Positions 36,920 to 46,002 of a stretch of DNA of 64,000 bases are shown here, piece after piece. The position numbers were made by a program, and so were the translations under genes. Every line of letters starts with the position of its first letter. Positions within the stretch are counted from its first letter, which is position 1. Source of the stretch: JAEUMG01 sp046349315 (GTDB lineage Bacteria; Pseudomonadota; Alphaproteobacteria; Rhizobiales; Aestuariivirgaceae); NCBI GenBank assembly GCA_046349315.1, contig JAXMCQ010000002.1, forward strand, positions 1 through 64,000. Reading direction: 5' to 3'. Under the pieces are notes generated by a model. It searched no databases. It was not told where the DNA came from and saw nothing but the letters and a program-made list of their open reading frames with translations.

Positions 36920-37933
36920 ATGCAGCTTGGCATGATCGGCTTGGGGCGCATGGGCGCCAATATGGTGCGCCGCCTGCAGAAGGGCGGCCACACCTGCGTG
37001 GTCTATGATCGCAATGCCGATGCGGTCGCAAACCTGGCGAAGGAAAAGGCCACACCGTCGTCATCGCTCGCCGATTTCGTGCAGAAGCTCGAAAAGCCGC
37101 GCGCCATCTGGCTGATGGTGCCGGCGGCAGTCGTCGATCTTTCGATTGCTGATCTTGTACCCTTGCTCGAAGCGGGCGACATCATCATCGACGGCGGCAA
37201 CTCCTACTACATTGACGACATTCGCCGCGCCAGGGAACTGGCGCCGAAAAAGCTCCACTATGTCGATGTTGGAACCTCCGGCGGCGTATGGGGTCTCGAG
37301 CGCGGCTATTGCATGATGATCGGCGGCGAAGACAACGTCGTGAAGCGGCTCGATCCGATCTTTGCGACACTCGCCCCGGGTATTGGCACGATCCCGCGCA
37401 CTGCAGGCCGCGAAAAGGCTGGTGGCACGGCGGAACAGGGTTATCTCCATTGCGGGCCGAATGGCGCCGGCCATTTCGTGAAGATGGTCCACAACGGCAT
37501 CGAGTATGGATTGATGGCTGCCTATGCCGAGGGCATGGCGATCCTCAAATCGGCGAATATCGGCAAGCGAAGCCATGAAGTCGATGCCGAGACGACGCCA
37601 TTGCGCGATCCCGATCACTATCAATACGATCTCAACCTTCCCGATATTGCCGAGGTCTGGCGGCGCGGCAGCGTGGTTTCGTCCTGGCTGCTCGACCTCA
37701 CGGCCGCGGCCTTGCTATCCGATCCGAAGCTTTCGAACTTTGCTGGCCGCGTCTCGGATTCGGGCGAGGGCCGCTGGACGATCAAGGCGGCGATCGACGA
37801 AGCCGTCCCCGCCAATGTTTTGACCACCGCGCTTTACGAGCGCTTCAGCTCGCGCGGCGAGGCGGATTTTGCCGACAAGCTTCTCTCCGCCATGCGCTTC
37901 CAGTTCGGCGGTCATATCGAGAAGAAAAGCTAG
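36920..37933 (+). CDS. gnd: 6-phosphogluconate dehydrogenase, short (decarboxylating) type
   Basis: The 337-residue protein has GLGRMGANMVRRL (NAD(P) site), GTSGGVWGLERGY, and GHFVKMVHNGIEYGLM. It matches the short, often NAD-linked 6-phosphogluconate dehydrogenase type (about 300-340 residues) and not the 470-residue enzyme. It oxidises 6-phosphogluconate to ribulose-5-P and CO2. AGGGG precedes ATG at 36920. REP-like palindromes separate it from zwf. Confidence 0.95.
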   Translation: MQLGMIGLGRMGANMVRRLQKGGHTCVVYDRNADAVANLAKEKATPSSSLADFVQKLEKPRAIWLMVPAAVVDLSIADLVPLLEAGDIIIDGGNSYYIDDIRRARELAPKKLHYVDVGTSGGVWGLERGYCMMIGGEDNVVKRLDPIFATLAPGIGTIPRTAGREKAGGTAEQGYLHCGPNGAGHFVKMVHNGIEYGLMAAYAEGMAILKSANIGKRSHEVDAETTPLRDPDHYQYDLNLPDIAEVWRRGSVVSSWLLDLTAAALLSDPKLSNFAGRVSDSGEGRWTIKAAIDEAVPANVLTTALYERFSSRGEADFADKLLSAMRFQFGGHIEKKS

Positions 37934-37989
37934 GATGAGATCGGTGGAAGACGAATGTCATTCGAACTCTCGCTTGTTCAAGAAATCGC

Positions 37990-38140
37990 CGCCTTGTCTT
38001 CTCCCGCCCGCGGGAGAAGAAGGGGACCCGTGCCGCGTAGCGGCATGGGGAAGATGAGGAGATGAACATGCGACCCCTCACCTTTCCCATTGCTGCGCAA
38101 TGGGCCCCTTTCCTCTCCCGCAAGCGGGCGAGGAAATCTT
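37990..38140. repeat. REP-like palindromes between gnd and zwf
   Basis: Two head-to-head units: TTCTCCCGCCCGCGGGAGAAG with GTGCCGCGTAGCGGCAT, and CCCATTGCTGCGCAATGGGC with CCTCTCCCGCAAGCGGGCGAGG. The arms are the same as in the def-fmt gap (8066-8330). The 239-base gnd-zwf gap contains nothing else apart from the zwf ribosome binding site AGGGG. Confidence 0.8.
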
Positions 38141-38172
38141 CGCCATGTCGGGCGGCAGCAGAATAGGGGCTA

Positions 38173-39564
38173 ATGATGAGTACAACGCAGTCCGACGCCC
38201 TGGTTTTCTTTGGCGCGACCGGCGACCTCGCGCACAAGAAGATCTTCCCCTCGCTCCAGGCGATGATCAAGCGCGGGACCCTGAAGGTGCCGGTGATCGG
38301 TGTCGCCAAGGCCGGTTGGACGGTCGAGGATCTGAAAGCCCGCGCCAAGGACAGTCTCGAAGAGCATGGCGGCCTTGACCCGCAAGCCTTCGAAACGCTG
38401 TGTGGCCTGCTACGCTATGTCGATGGCGACTACAACGATCCCAAGACATTCCAGACGCTTCGCAAGGAACTGGGCGACGTCAAACATCCGACCCACTATC
38501 TCGCGATCCCGCCGGTTCTTTTCGGCCTGGTGATCGAGCAGCTCGACAAATCCGGCTGCGCCGACGGTGCCCGCGTCATCGTCGAAAAGCCTTTCGGCAC
38601 GGACCTCGCCTCAGCGAAGAATCTCAATCGGATCCTGCACAACGTATTCGACGAGCGCGATATTTTCCGCATCGATCACTATCTCGGCAAAAGTCCGGTG
38701 AACAACATGCTGTTCTTCCGCTTTGCCAATTCGCTGCTCGAGCCGATCTGGAACCGCAATTATGTCGAGAGCATCCAGGTTACCATGGCGGAATCTTTCG
38801 GCGTCCAAGGTCGTGGCGCCTTCTACGATCGCACTGGCGCCTTGCGCGATGTAGTGGAGAACCATCTCCTCCAGGTTCTGACCAATCTTGTCATGGAGCC
38901 GCCGGCCCGCACCGATGCCGAATCGATCCGTGATGAGAAGATCCAGGTCTTGCGCTCGATGCCGTCTCTAGAAGCGGCCAATTATGTACGCGGCCAGTTC
39001 AAGGGCTATCTCAACGAGCCGGGTGTCGCGCCCAATTCACACACCGAGACCTTTGCCGCGGTCAAGCTTGAGCTTGATTCCTGGCGCTGGAAGGGCGTGC
39101 CGGTCTTCATCCGCGCCGGCAAGTGTCTGCCTGTGACCTGCACGGAGATCATCGTGCGGCTCAAAGACCCGCCCACTATGTTCCGCAATTTCAACTTGGC
39201 GCCGAACTACTGCCGGCTGCGCATCAGCCCCGATGTGACGATCGCGATTGGCGCCAACACCATGATTATCGGCTCCGAAACCGAATGCGAGACGGTTGAG
39301 ATGGTCGCCGCCCGGCAGCCCAAGGCGCATGAGATGGATGCCTATGAACGCCTGCTCGGCGATGCGATGCATGGCGACCAGACGCTCTTCGCACGCGAGG
39401 ATTATGTCGAGGAAGCCTGGCGGATTGTTGATCCTGTGCTGAAGCTCGATCTTCCTGTCTACCCTTACGAGCCGGGGACTTGGGGGCCAAAGGAAGCGGA
39501 GAAATTGGCGCCGCCTGATGGCTGGAGCGATCCGGTTGTCAGCAAATCGGCGGAGGCCGCATGA
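38173..39564 (+). CDS. zwf: glucose-6-phosphate 1-dehydrogenase
   Basis: The 463-residue enzyme starts the oxidative pentose phosphate route. FFGATGDLAHKKIFPSL is the nucleotide-binding motif, RIDHYLGK the substrate signature, and VFIRAGKCLP a later conserved part. ATG at 38173 (or 38176) follows AGGGG. The stop overlaps the tkt start as ATGA. The 6-phosphogluconolactonase gene pgl, which often follows zwf, is absent. Confidence 0.97.
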   Translation: MMSTTQSDALVFFGATGDLAHKKIFPSLQAMIKRGTLKVPVIGVAKAGWTVEDLKARAKDSLEEHGGLDPQAFETLCGLLRYVDGDYNDPKTFQTLRKELGDVKHPTHYLAIPPVLFGLVIEQLDKSGCADGARVIVEKPFGTDLASAKNLNRILHNVFDERDIFRIDHYLGKSPVNNMLFFRFANSLLEPIWNRNYVESIQVTMAESFGVQGRGAFYDRTGALRDVVENHLLQVLTNLVMEPPARTDAESIRDEKIQVLRSMPSLEAANYVRGQFKGYLNEPGVAPNSHTETFAAVKLELDSWRWKGVPVFIRAGKCLPVTCTEIIVRLKDPPTMFRNFNLAPNYCRLRISPDVTIAIGANTMIIGSETECETVEMVAARQPKAHEMDAYERLLGDAMHGDQTLFAREDYVEEAWRIVDPVLKLDLPVYPYEPGTWGPKEAEKLAPPDGWSDPVVSKSAEAA

Positions 39565-41618
39565 CCAGCGCTGATCTCGATCTTCTTTCGATCAACACGA
39601 TCCGGACTCTGTCGATCGACGCGGTCCAGCAGGCAAATTCCGGCCATCCCGGCACGCCGATGGCTTTGGCGCCGCTGGTCTACACGATCTGGAACGAGGT
39701 GATGAATTTCGATCCGGCCGATCCGATCTGGCCGAACCGCGACCGCTTCGTGCTGTCGAACGGTCATGCCTCGATGCTGCTGTGGTCGGTACTGTTCTTG
39801 ACCAGCACCCAGGCCGTCGATGCTGACTATGAGATTCTCGGCAAGCCGTCGGTGACCCTCGACGACATCAAGCATTTCCGCCAAATCGGCAGCAAGGCGC
39901 CGGGTCATCCCGAATATCACCTCGTTTCGGGCGTCGAGACGACGACCGGCCCGCTCGGCCAGGGCATCGCGACCAGCGTCGGCATGGCGATCGCCCAGAA
40001 ATGGCTCGCCCATCGTTACAATCGGCCGGACTTCGATGTCTTCGATTACAACATCTACGCCGTTTGCGGCGACGGCTGCGTGATGGAAGGCGTGGGTTCC
40101 GAAGCCGCATCGATCGCCGGCCATTTGGCGCTCGATAATCTCTGTTGGATCTACGACAACAACCACATCACCATCGAAGGCCACACTTCGATCACCTTCA
40201 CCGAGGATATCGCCGCGCGCTTTCTCGGTTATGGCTGGAATGTGCTGCGTGTCGGCGACGCCAATAATCTGGGCCTTATCAAGAACGCGCTCGACATCTT
40301 CCGCGAGACCAAGGGCAGGCCGACCTTCATCATTCTCGACAGCCATATAGGCTATGGCTCGCCGCACAAGCAGGACACGGCCGCTGCGCATGGCGAACCC
40401 TTGGGAGAAGAGGAAGTGCGCCTCGTCAAGCGCGCCTATGGCTGGCCGGAGGATGCGAAGTTCCTCGTGCCCGATGGCGTGATGGATCATTTCGCTGCCG
40501 GTATTGGCGCGCGCGGCAAGGCGGCACATGAAGCCTGGTCGGCGCTCTTCGGCAACTACCGCGCAAAGTATCCGGATCTTGCGACCGAGATCGACCAGAT
40601 GCAGACGCGGCGCCTGCCGGAAGGCTGGGATCGCAACCTGCCGGTCTTCGCCGCTGACCCCAAGGGCATTGCCGGCCGCGATGCGTCGTCGAAAGTACTG
40701 AATGTTCTCGCCCAGAATATCCCCTGGCTGCTTGGCGGCTCTGCCGATCTCGGGACGTCGAACAAGACCGTGCTGACCTTTCCGGGCGCCGGCGATTTCG
40801 AGCCCGACAATTACGGGGGCCGCAATTTTCATTTCGGCATCCGCGAGCATTCCATGGCGGCGATCGTCAATGGCATGTCCTTGACGAAACTCAGGGCCTA
40901 TGGCGCGACCTTCTTCATCTTCAGCGATTATGCGCGCCCTGCCATTCGCCTTTCGGCGCTCATGGAATTGCCAACGATCTTCATCTTCTCGCACGACGCG
41001 ATGGGCGACGGGGAAGACGGTCCGACGCATCAGCCGGTCGAGCAGCTTGCTTCGTTGCGCGCCATGCCAGGCTTGGTCCTCATCCGGCCAGCCGATGCCA
41101 ATGAAGTCGTCGAGGCCTACAGATACATCATGCAATTGCGCCACGAACCGGCTGCACTCGTCGTCTCGCGCCAGCCCTTGCCGACATTCGATCGCAATAA
41201 ATATGCCTCCGCTGCCGGCGTGTCGAAAGGCGCTTACGTGCTTGCCGGCGGCGAGACGGCGACACCAGACGCCATCATTATCGCGACGGGCAGCGAAGTG
41301 ACTCTCGCAGTCGATGCTTACGAGGAACTGGCGAAGCAGGGCATCCGAACGCGTGTCGTTTCGATGCCGTCCTGGGATATTTTCGAGCATCAATCGCAGG
41401 CCTATCGCGACAGCGTCCTGCCTCCCGCCGTTACCAAGCGCGTTGCGGTCGAGCAGGCCTCGACCTTCGGCTGGGAGCGCTATGTCGGAACGACCGGCAA
41501 GATCATCGGCATGAAGACCTTCGGGGCGTCGGCGCCATTGAAGGAACTGCAGAAGAAATTCGGCTTCGAGCCGGATCATGTCGTCGACGCCGTTAAGGAA
41601 CTGGTTGGCAAGGCGTGA
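39561..41618 (+). CDS. tkt: transketolase
   Basis: The 685-residue thiamine-diphosphate enzyme shows AVQQANSGHPGTPMA, YAVCGDGCVMEGVGSEAAS (cofactor motif), GSADLGTSNK and GREHS-type FGIREHSMAA. It transfers two-carbon units between pentose phosphate sugars. It overlaps zwf by four bases and the epimerase start (GTG) overlaps its stop. Length is normal. Confidence 0.97.
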   Translation: MTSADLDLLSINTIRTLSIDAVQQANSGHPGTPMALAPLVYTIWNEVMNFDPADPIWPNRDRFVLSNGHASMLLWSVLFLTSTQAVDADYEILGKPSVTLDDIKHFRQIGSKAPGHPEYHLVSGVETTTGPLGQGIATSVGMAIAQKWLAHRYNRPDFDVFDYNIYAVCGDGCVMEGVGSEAASIAGHLALDNLCWIYDNNHITIEGHTSITFTEDIAARFLGYGWNVLRVGDANNLGLIKNALDIFRETKGRPTFIILDSHIGYGSPHKQDTAAAHGEPLGEEEVRLVKRAYGWPEDAKFLVPDGVMDHFAAGIGARGKAAHEAWSALFGNYRAKYPDLATEIDQMQTRRLPEGWDRNLPVFAADPKGIAGRDASSKVLNVLAQNIPWLLGGSADLGTSNKTVLTFPGAGDFEPDNYGGRNFHFGIREHSMAAIVNGMSLTKLRAYGATFFIFSDYARPAIRLSALMELPTIFIFSHDAMGDGEDGPTHQPVEQLASLRAMPGLVLIRPADANEVVEAYRYIMQLRHEPAALVVSRQPLPTFDRNKYASAAGVSKGAYVLAGGETATPDAIIIATGSEVTLAVDAYEELAKQGIRTRVVSMPSWDIFEHQSQAYRDSVLPPAVTKRVAVEQASTFGWERYVGTTGKIIGMKTFGASAPLKELQKKFGFEPDHVVDAVKELVGKA

Positions 41619-42505
41619 TCCGCGACCCTTACCGCGTCGATCTTGCATCCGGCCCGCTTCAGGCGACGATACTGCCGAGCTACGGCATGCTCGTCGCATC
41701 GCTCAAATGGCAGGGTGTCGAACTTCTTCGGCGCATCGACAATCTCGAGAGCGCCGCGGCCAAGGGCAGCACCGCGGGCATCCCGCTGCTCTATCCTTGG
41801 GCCAACCGGCTCGATGGCTTGGGATACAAAGCGGCAGGTCGCCAAGTTGTCCTCGATCCCAGTTCGCCGTTCCTTCACTTCGACGGGAATGGCCTGCCGA
41901 TCCACGGTGTGCCCTGGGCAAAAGTGCCGTGGCGGGTGGTGAAATCGGCATCGTCGTTGCTCACCGCCCGTCTCGATTGGTCCGGGGATTTGATGTCGGT
42001 CTTTCCATTTCCACACAAGCTCGAGATGGAAGTCGAACTTGGAGATGCTCTGTCGATCGTCGTGAACGTCATTGCCGATCGTGACCCGGTTCCGGTGAGC
42101 TTCGGCTTTCATCCCTATTTCGGATTGAGCGAGGTGGCGCGGGCCGGTTGGCGGTTGCATTTGCCATCGATGCAGAAGCTCCTTCTCGATGCTCGCGGGA
42201 TTCCCATGGGCGCGCGCACCGGCTTTGCGGCAAGGGACGATGCCCTTGGCATGACGATCTATGACGATGGCTTTGCGCTCGAGAGCAACCCTGCGCGACT
42301 AGCACTGTCTGGCGGCGGTCGGATGATCGCCGTCGATTTTCTCGAGGGTTTTCTCTTCGCGCAGGTCTATGCGCCTAAAGGCCAGGATCTTGTCGCCCTG
42401 GAGCCGATGACCGCGCCAACCAATGCGCTGGCGAGCGGCGAGGATTTGCCGATCGTGAAACCCGGTGAGAAATTTACCGCCAAATTCCGTGTCACAGTCG
42501 TATGA
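41615..42505 (+). CDS. aldose 1-epimerase family protein
   Basis: The 296-residue protein has the galactose mutarotase fold: LLYPWANRLDG, SFGFHPYFGLSE (catalytic His) and DFLEGFLFAQVYAP (catalytic Glu). The start codon is GTG, overlapping the tkt stop (GTGA). In this operon a hexose or hexose-6-phosphate mutarotase role is more likely than galactose use, but that is inference. Its stop overlaps the next gene by four bases. Confidence 0.88.
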   Translation: MIRDPYRVDLASGPLQATILPSYGMLVASLKWQGVELLRRIDNLESAAAKGSTAGIPLLYPWANRLDGLGYKAAGRQVVLDPSSPFLHFDGNGLPIHGVPWAKVPWRVVKSASSLLTARLDWSGDLMSVFPFPHKLEMEVELGDALSIVVNVIADRDPVPVSFGFHPYFGLSEVARAGWRLHLPSMQKLLLDARGIPMGARTGFAARDDALGMTIYDDGFALESNPARLALSGGGRMIAVDFLEGFLFAQVYAPKGQDLVALEPMTAPTNALASGEDLPIVKPGEKFTAKFRVTVV

Positions 42506-43356
42506 AACAAGCCCGACTATCGCTTCCAGCGCCGCATGACGTCACGATCGGCTATGCCGAATGGGGCAGGTCCGATGCGGCGCAGACAATCCTTTGCGTG
42601 CACGGACTGACGCGCAATGCCCGCGATTTTGATTTTCTAGCCAAGGCGCTCGTCGATCGCGGCGCGCGCGTGATCGCGCTGAACATGGTTGGCCGCGGCA
42701 CGAGCTCATGGCTTGCCGATCCCATGGGCTATGTCGTTCCGGCCTATGTTGGGCACGTCCTGCAGTTCTTGAAGGAACAGCGCCTCGACTCCGTCGATTG
42801 GGTCGGAACCTCAATGGGCGGCCTCATCGGCATGCTGATCGCCGCGGGTGAGAACAATCCGATCCGCCGATTGGTTCTCAACGACATCGGGCCGTTCATC
42901 TCGCAGGCCGCGCTCGCGCAGCTCAAGATCTATGTCGGCCGCGATCCGCTATTTCCTTCGTTGAAGGATGCAGAAAGCTATCTGCGCGAAATTCACGCGG
43001 GCTTCGGCCCCTTGAGCGATGCGCAATGGCATCATCTCGTGAGCCACAGTGTTCGCGATGCCGATGGAGGATTGCGTCTCCACTACGATCCTCAGATCAA
43101 GGTTCCTTATGCGCAGATGGCTGATGCCGATGTCGATCTCTGGGCCCTGTGGGAGAAAATCCGCTGCCCGACTTTCCTGCTCCGCGGCAGCGAGAGCCAA
43201 TTGCTGACTGCCGACACGGCGTTGCAAATGACGGCGACTGGACCGCAAGCGACCTTGGCGACGTTTGAAGGCGTCGGGCATGCGCCGGCCTTGATGGCCG
43301 ACGACCAGATCGAGCTTGTTGCCGGGTGGCTGCGGCCCGATTCAACCAAGGATTAA
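42502..43356 (+). CDS. alpha/beta hydrolase
   Basis: The 284-residue protein has the alpha/beta hydrolase pattern: CVHGLTRNARDFD, nucleophile elbow GTSMGG (Ser about residue 105) and a C-terminal GVGHAP with the catalytic His. The start overlaps the epimerase stop as ATGA, placing it at the end of the glgP-to-tkt operon. The substrate is unknown; since pgl is missing from the operon, a lactone-type substrate is one possibility, only a guess. Confidence 0.85.
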   Translation: MKQARLSLPAPHDVTIGYAEWGRSDAAQTILCVHGLTRNARDFDFLAKALVDRGARVIALNMVGRGTSSWLADPMGYVVPAYVGHVLQFLKEQRLDSVDWVGTSMGGLIGMLIAAGENNPIRRLVLNDIGPFISQAALAQLKIYVGRDPLFPSLKDAESYLREIHAGFGPLSDAQWHHLVSHSVRDADGGLRLHYDPQIKVPYAQMADADVDLWALWEKIRCPTFLLRGSESQLLTADTALQMTATGPQATLATFEGVGHAPALMADDQIELVAGWLRPDSTKD

Positions 43357-43571
43357 CCGAAGTTCGAGACTCCGCTTGGCGTTTACTTCTTGGCGAGGCC
43401 TCGCGAGTCAAACTGCACTCACCCCGGAAACGGAAAAACAAAAACACCAGCGATCGCCCGGGACAAGCTGATCAGCCGGTTTCGCGTCAAACAGCCTAAC
43501 AGGACACGCTCACCGCCCTGCATCTGCAAGCCAGATGCGGGGCGGCGGCGTAACTCGCGATTTTCCGGAAT

Positions 43572-43716
43572 CGTTTGCACACGGAGCAATTTTTGACGGC
43601 CCCGCGGCGATGGTCCGCAAGTCATTGATCAGGCTATCGAATTAGTAAAGTCCTATTTTTCAGAATAAAATGCTTGACTTAATGCGCAGCTATTAGTACG
43701 AATCTCGTCATGCTTC
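43572..43716 (+). repeat. promoter-like dispersed element, copy B
   Basis: This is the 145-base partner of the element at 13017-13162. TTGACT (43674-43679), a 17-base spacer containing TGCGCAGCT, and TACGAA (43697-43702) form a plausible promoter about 100 bases before ltrA. The left end CGTTTGCACACGGAGCAAT is also shared, at the same distance (102 versus 103 bases) from TTGACT. The surrounding 43357-43806 interval contains no gene. Confidence 0.6.
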
Positions 43717-43806
43717 GATAATTGGGTTTCGCAAGGAGGCGCCAAACGCCCCGAGCCCCAGCCGAAGCCTATACTGTCCCCAAAATCTGATTCGTATGGA
43801 GCGAAA

Positions 43807-45003
43807 ATGACCGGCAACGGCCATGGCAATGATCTGTTGCGCCGCCTCGAAGCTGGCGCCCAGGGCAGGGTGACCTTCATCGAACTGTTCTTCGATCTGG
43901 TCTTCGTCTTCGCCATCACGCAACTGTCGCATGCGCTGCTCGCCCACCTGACCGTGCTCGGTGCGATTGAAACCGCCGTCCTGTTCATGGCGGTGTGGTG
44001 GGTGTGGATTTACACGTCCTGGACGGCCAATTGGCTCGATCCCGACTTAACGCCCGTGCGCCTGATGCTGATGGTGCTGATGCTCGCAGGGCTGGTCATG
44101 TCGGCCTCGATCCCTGACGCATTCGGCGCCATGGGTATCGCCTATGCGGGCGCCCATGTCTTCATCCAGGTCGGCCGCAGCCTGTTCATGCTCTGGGCGC
44201 TGCGCAAGGCGGGCGAAACCGTCCTTGCCCAAAATTTCCGGCGCATCCTCATCTGGCTCGCCATCGCCGGCGTCTTCTGGCTGGCCGGCGCCCTCTGCGA
44301 GCGCGAAATGCGATTGGTGCTCTGGCTTATCGCACTTGCCATCGAATATGCCGGGCCTTCGGCGGGGTTCGTTGTGCCGGGTCTCGGGCGCTCGACCACT
44401 GCGGACTGGAACATTTCAGGCGGTCATCTGGCGGAGCGCTGCGCGCTTTTCATCATCATTGCGCTCGGCGAATCCATTCTCGTCACCGGCGCGACTTTCG
44501 CCGAGACGGCCTGGAGCCCGGTGGTAATCACCGCTTTCGTCGTGGCCTTTGTCGGTAGCGTCGCAATGTGGTGGATCTATTTCGATACCGGCCATGCGCG
44601 CGGCACCCATACGATCGAGCATGCAAGCGATCCTGGCCGTCTCGCGCGGCTTGCCTACACGTACCTGCACTTGCCGATCGTCGCCGGCATTGTGGTGTGC
44701 GCGGTTTCCGATGAACTGGTTCTCGCCCATCCGGTCGGCCATATCGAAGCGCCGGCGATTGCTGCGATCCTGGGCGGACCGGCCTTGTTCATTCTCGGCG
44801 TGGGATTGTTCAAACGCACCTTCGCGCCGAACTTTCCACTCTCGCATTTGGTTGGACTGGTGCTTCTGGCGCTGCTTGTGCCGGTCGCATTTTATTTCGA
44901 GACCTTGAGCCTTGGCGCCCTGGCGATGAGCGTGCTTGTCATCGTCGCAATTTGGGAAACGGTATCGCTTGAGACCTGCGTGCGAGGCCGAAGCATTAGG
45001 TAG
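43807..45003 (+). CDS. ltrA: low temperature requirement protein A (LtrA)-like
   Basis: The 398-residue protein has about eleven membrane segments and the LtrA family opening VTFIELFFDLVFVFAITQL, followed by WWVWIYTSWTANW and LAERCALFIIIALGESIL. Function is unknown beyond a link to growth at low temperature in Listeria. GGAGCGAAA precedes ATG at 43807. It lies about 100 bases after the promoter-like element and seems monocistronic. Confidence 0.85.
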   Translation: MTGNGHGNDLLRRLEAGAQGRVTFIELFFDLVFVFAITQLSHALLAHLTVLGAIETAVLFMAVWWVWIYTSWTANWLDPDLTPVRLMLMVLMLAGLVMSASIPDAFGAMGIAYAGAHVFIQVGRSLFMLWALRKAGETVLAQNFRRILIWLAIAGVFWLAGALCEREMRLVLWLIALAIEYAGPSAGFVVPGLGRSTTADWNISGGHLAERCALFIIIALGESILVTGATFAETAWSPVVITAFVVAFVGSVAMWWIYFDTGHARGTHTIEHASDPGRLARLAYTYLHLPIVAGIVVCAVSDELVLAHPVGHIEAPAIAAILGGPALFILGVGLFKRTFAPNFPLSHLVGLVLLALLVPVAFYFETLSLGALAMSVLVIVAIWETVSLETCVRGRSIR

Positions 45004-45009
45004 CCTCTA

Positions 45010-45082
45010 GGTGCTGCGCCGGCGCAGCCTCAGACCAGCATCCTTCGAGGCATCGCCTCCGGCGATGCACCTAGATGAGGGG
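45010..45082. repeat. REP-like palindromic element
   Basis: TAGGTGCTGCGCCGGCGCAGC and CATCCTTCGAGGCATCGCC with GGCGATGCACCTAGATGAGG form nested arms. The element resembles the one at 1908-2037 in the CCTTCGAGGC arm. It separates ltrA from the broken LprI-like gene. Confidence 0.6.
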
Positions 45083-45087
45083 ACAAC

Positions 45088-45418
45088 TCAGAGCTGGTCG
45101 GCCCAGTTCTCGAGCTGGTTGATACGGTTGCGATAGGCGCGTTTGAGGCAGCCTGGTCATAGCCGCAGGCATTGCGGCGCCCAATCCAAGCCCGCTGCTC
45201 GGACCTGATCTGGCGTGCCATGCCGCCCGGCGCATTGTTGCTGAGCCGGAAATAGAGCGAGGCCATCTGCTGATCCATGTCCTGCAGGCGCGGGCTGTTG
45301 CAGATCGCGGCCTCGGCCGGAAGCTTGGCACAGTTGCAGTTGAAGGAAGCAGCGGATGCGGTGCCGGCGGGCTCATCAGGATGAGGGGCGCTGCGGCGAA
45401 GAGGATGCGGTGTTTCAT
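45088..45418 (-). pseudogene. LprI/DUF1311-like exported protein, two frameshifts
   Basis: From ATG at 45418 a signal sequence (KHRILFAAAPLILMS) reads in one frame; the family segment CAKLPAEAAICNSPRLQDM with SEQRAWIGRRNACGYDQA follows in another; the end, CLKRAYRNRINQLENWADQL, is in a third. Two single-base losses, near 45370 and 45158, would restore one protein of about 110 residues. The lysozyme-inhibitor-like (LprI/DUF1311) family has cysteines at just these places. It is either a pseudogene or affected by sequence errors. Confidence 0.7.
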
Positions 45419-45469
45419 GGGAGCATGTCTCAAGCTTGCCGCCTCGCTGTCAAGATGCTGACGCACCGA

Positions 45470-45601
45470 CTCTGTTCCCCGTCCGTGACGGGGAAATTGG
45501 CGCGAATGCGCCGGGTGAGGGCGAATTCTTGAAACATTGTTGCGGTTCAGCGGCCCCTCATCCGCCCTCGGGCACCTTCTCCCCGCTTGCGGGGAGAAGG
45601 A
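45470..45601. repeat. REP-like palindromes upstream of the DUF559 gene
   Basis: Units CCCCGTCCGTGACGGGG, GGCGCGAATGCGCC and CTTCTCCCCGCTTGCGGGGAGAAG flank a short spacer. The last hairpin overlaps the proposed TTG start of the DUF559 gene. Confidence 0.75.
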
Positions 45602-45997
45602 AATGAAGAGCCGGATTCAATCGCGCGAAACCGCGCGCGTGGGCTAAGGCGAGCCTCGACCGATGCCGAGTCGGCCTTGTGGCGCGAATTGCGCGGCCGA
45701 AGATTCGCTGGGCACAAATTCGTCAGGCAGGCACCGATCGGGGGATATTTTGCGGATTTTCTGTGCCGCGAATCGCGGCTCGTCATCGAGCTTGACGGCT
45801 CGCAGCATGATGGGAGCACGCGCGACGAAGTGCGCGACAGATGGATTGCGGCGCAGGCCTATACAATCCTCAGATTCTGGAATGCGGACGTCCTACGCAC
45901 CCGTCGCGTGGTATTGGATACGATCGTTGCGGCAATCGAGGGCTCGCTTCCGCCTCAGCGCGCCGCCGATCTCAAAGTGAAAGCTGCAAGGACTTAA
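45587..45997 (+). CDS. DUF559 family protein (Vsr-like nuclease fold)
   Basis: The 136-residue product shows STDAESALWRELRGRRFAGH, FVRQAPIGGYFADF, RLVIELDGSQHD and ILRFWNADVL, the DUF559 pattern related to very-short-patch-repair endonucleases (E-L-D-G-Q motif). The function in bacteria is unproven. The start is uncertain: TTG at 45587 keeps the frame, while ATG at 45603, with a good GGGGAGAAGG ahead, is out of frame by one and ends after 14 codons, which hints at a missing base near 45640. Confidence 0.75.
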   Translation: MRGEGNEEPDSIARNRARGLRRASTDAESALWRELRGRRFAGHKFVRQAPIGGYFADFLCRESRLVIELDGSQHDGSTRDEVRDRWIAAQAYTILRFWNADVLRTRRVVLDTIVAAIEGSLPPQRAADLKVKAART

Positions 45998-46002
45998 GAA
46001 GC

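Noticed and set aside
39465..41699. 744-residue open frame on the minus strand
   Set aside because: It is antisense to zwf and tkt, its codon pattern mirrors theirs, and it has no recognisable domain.
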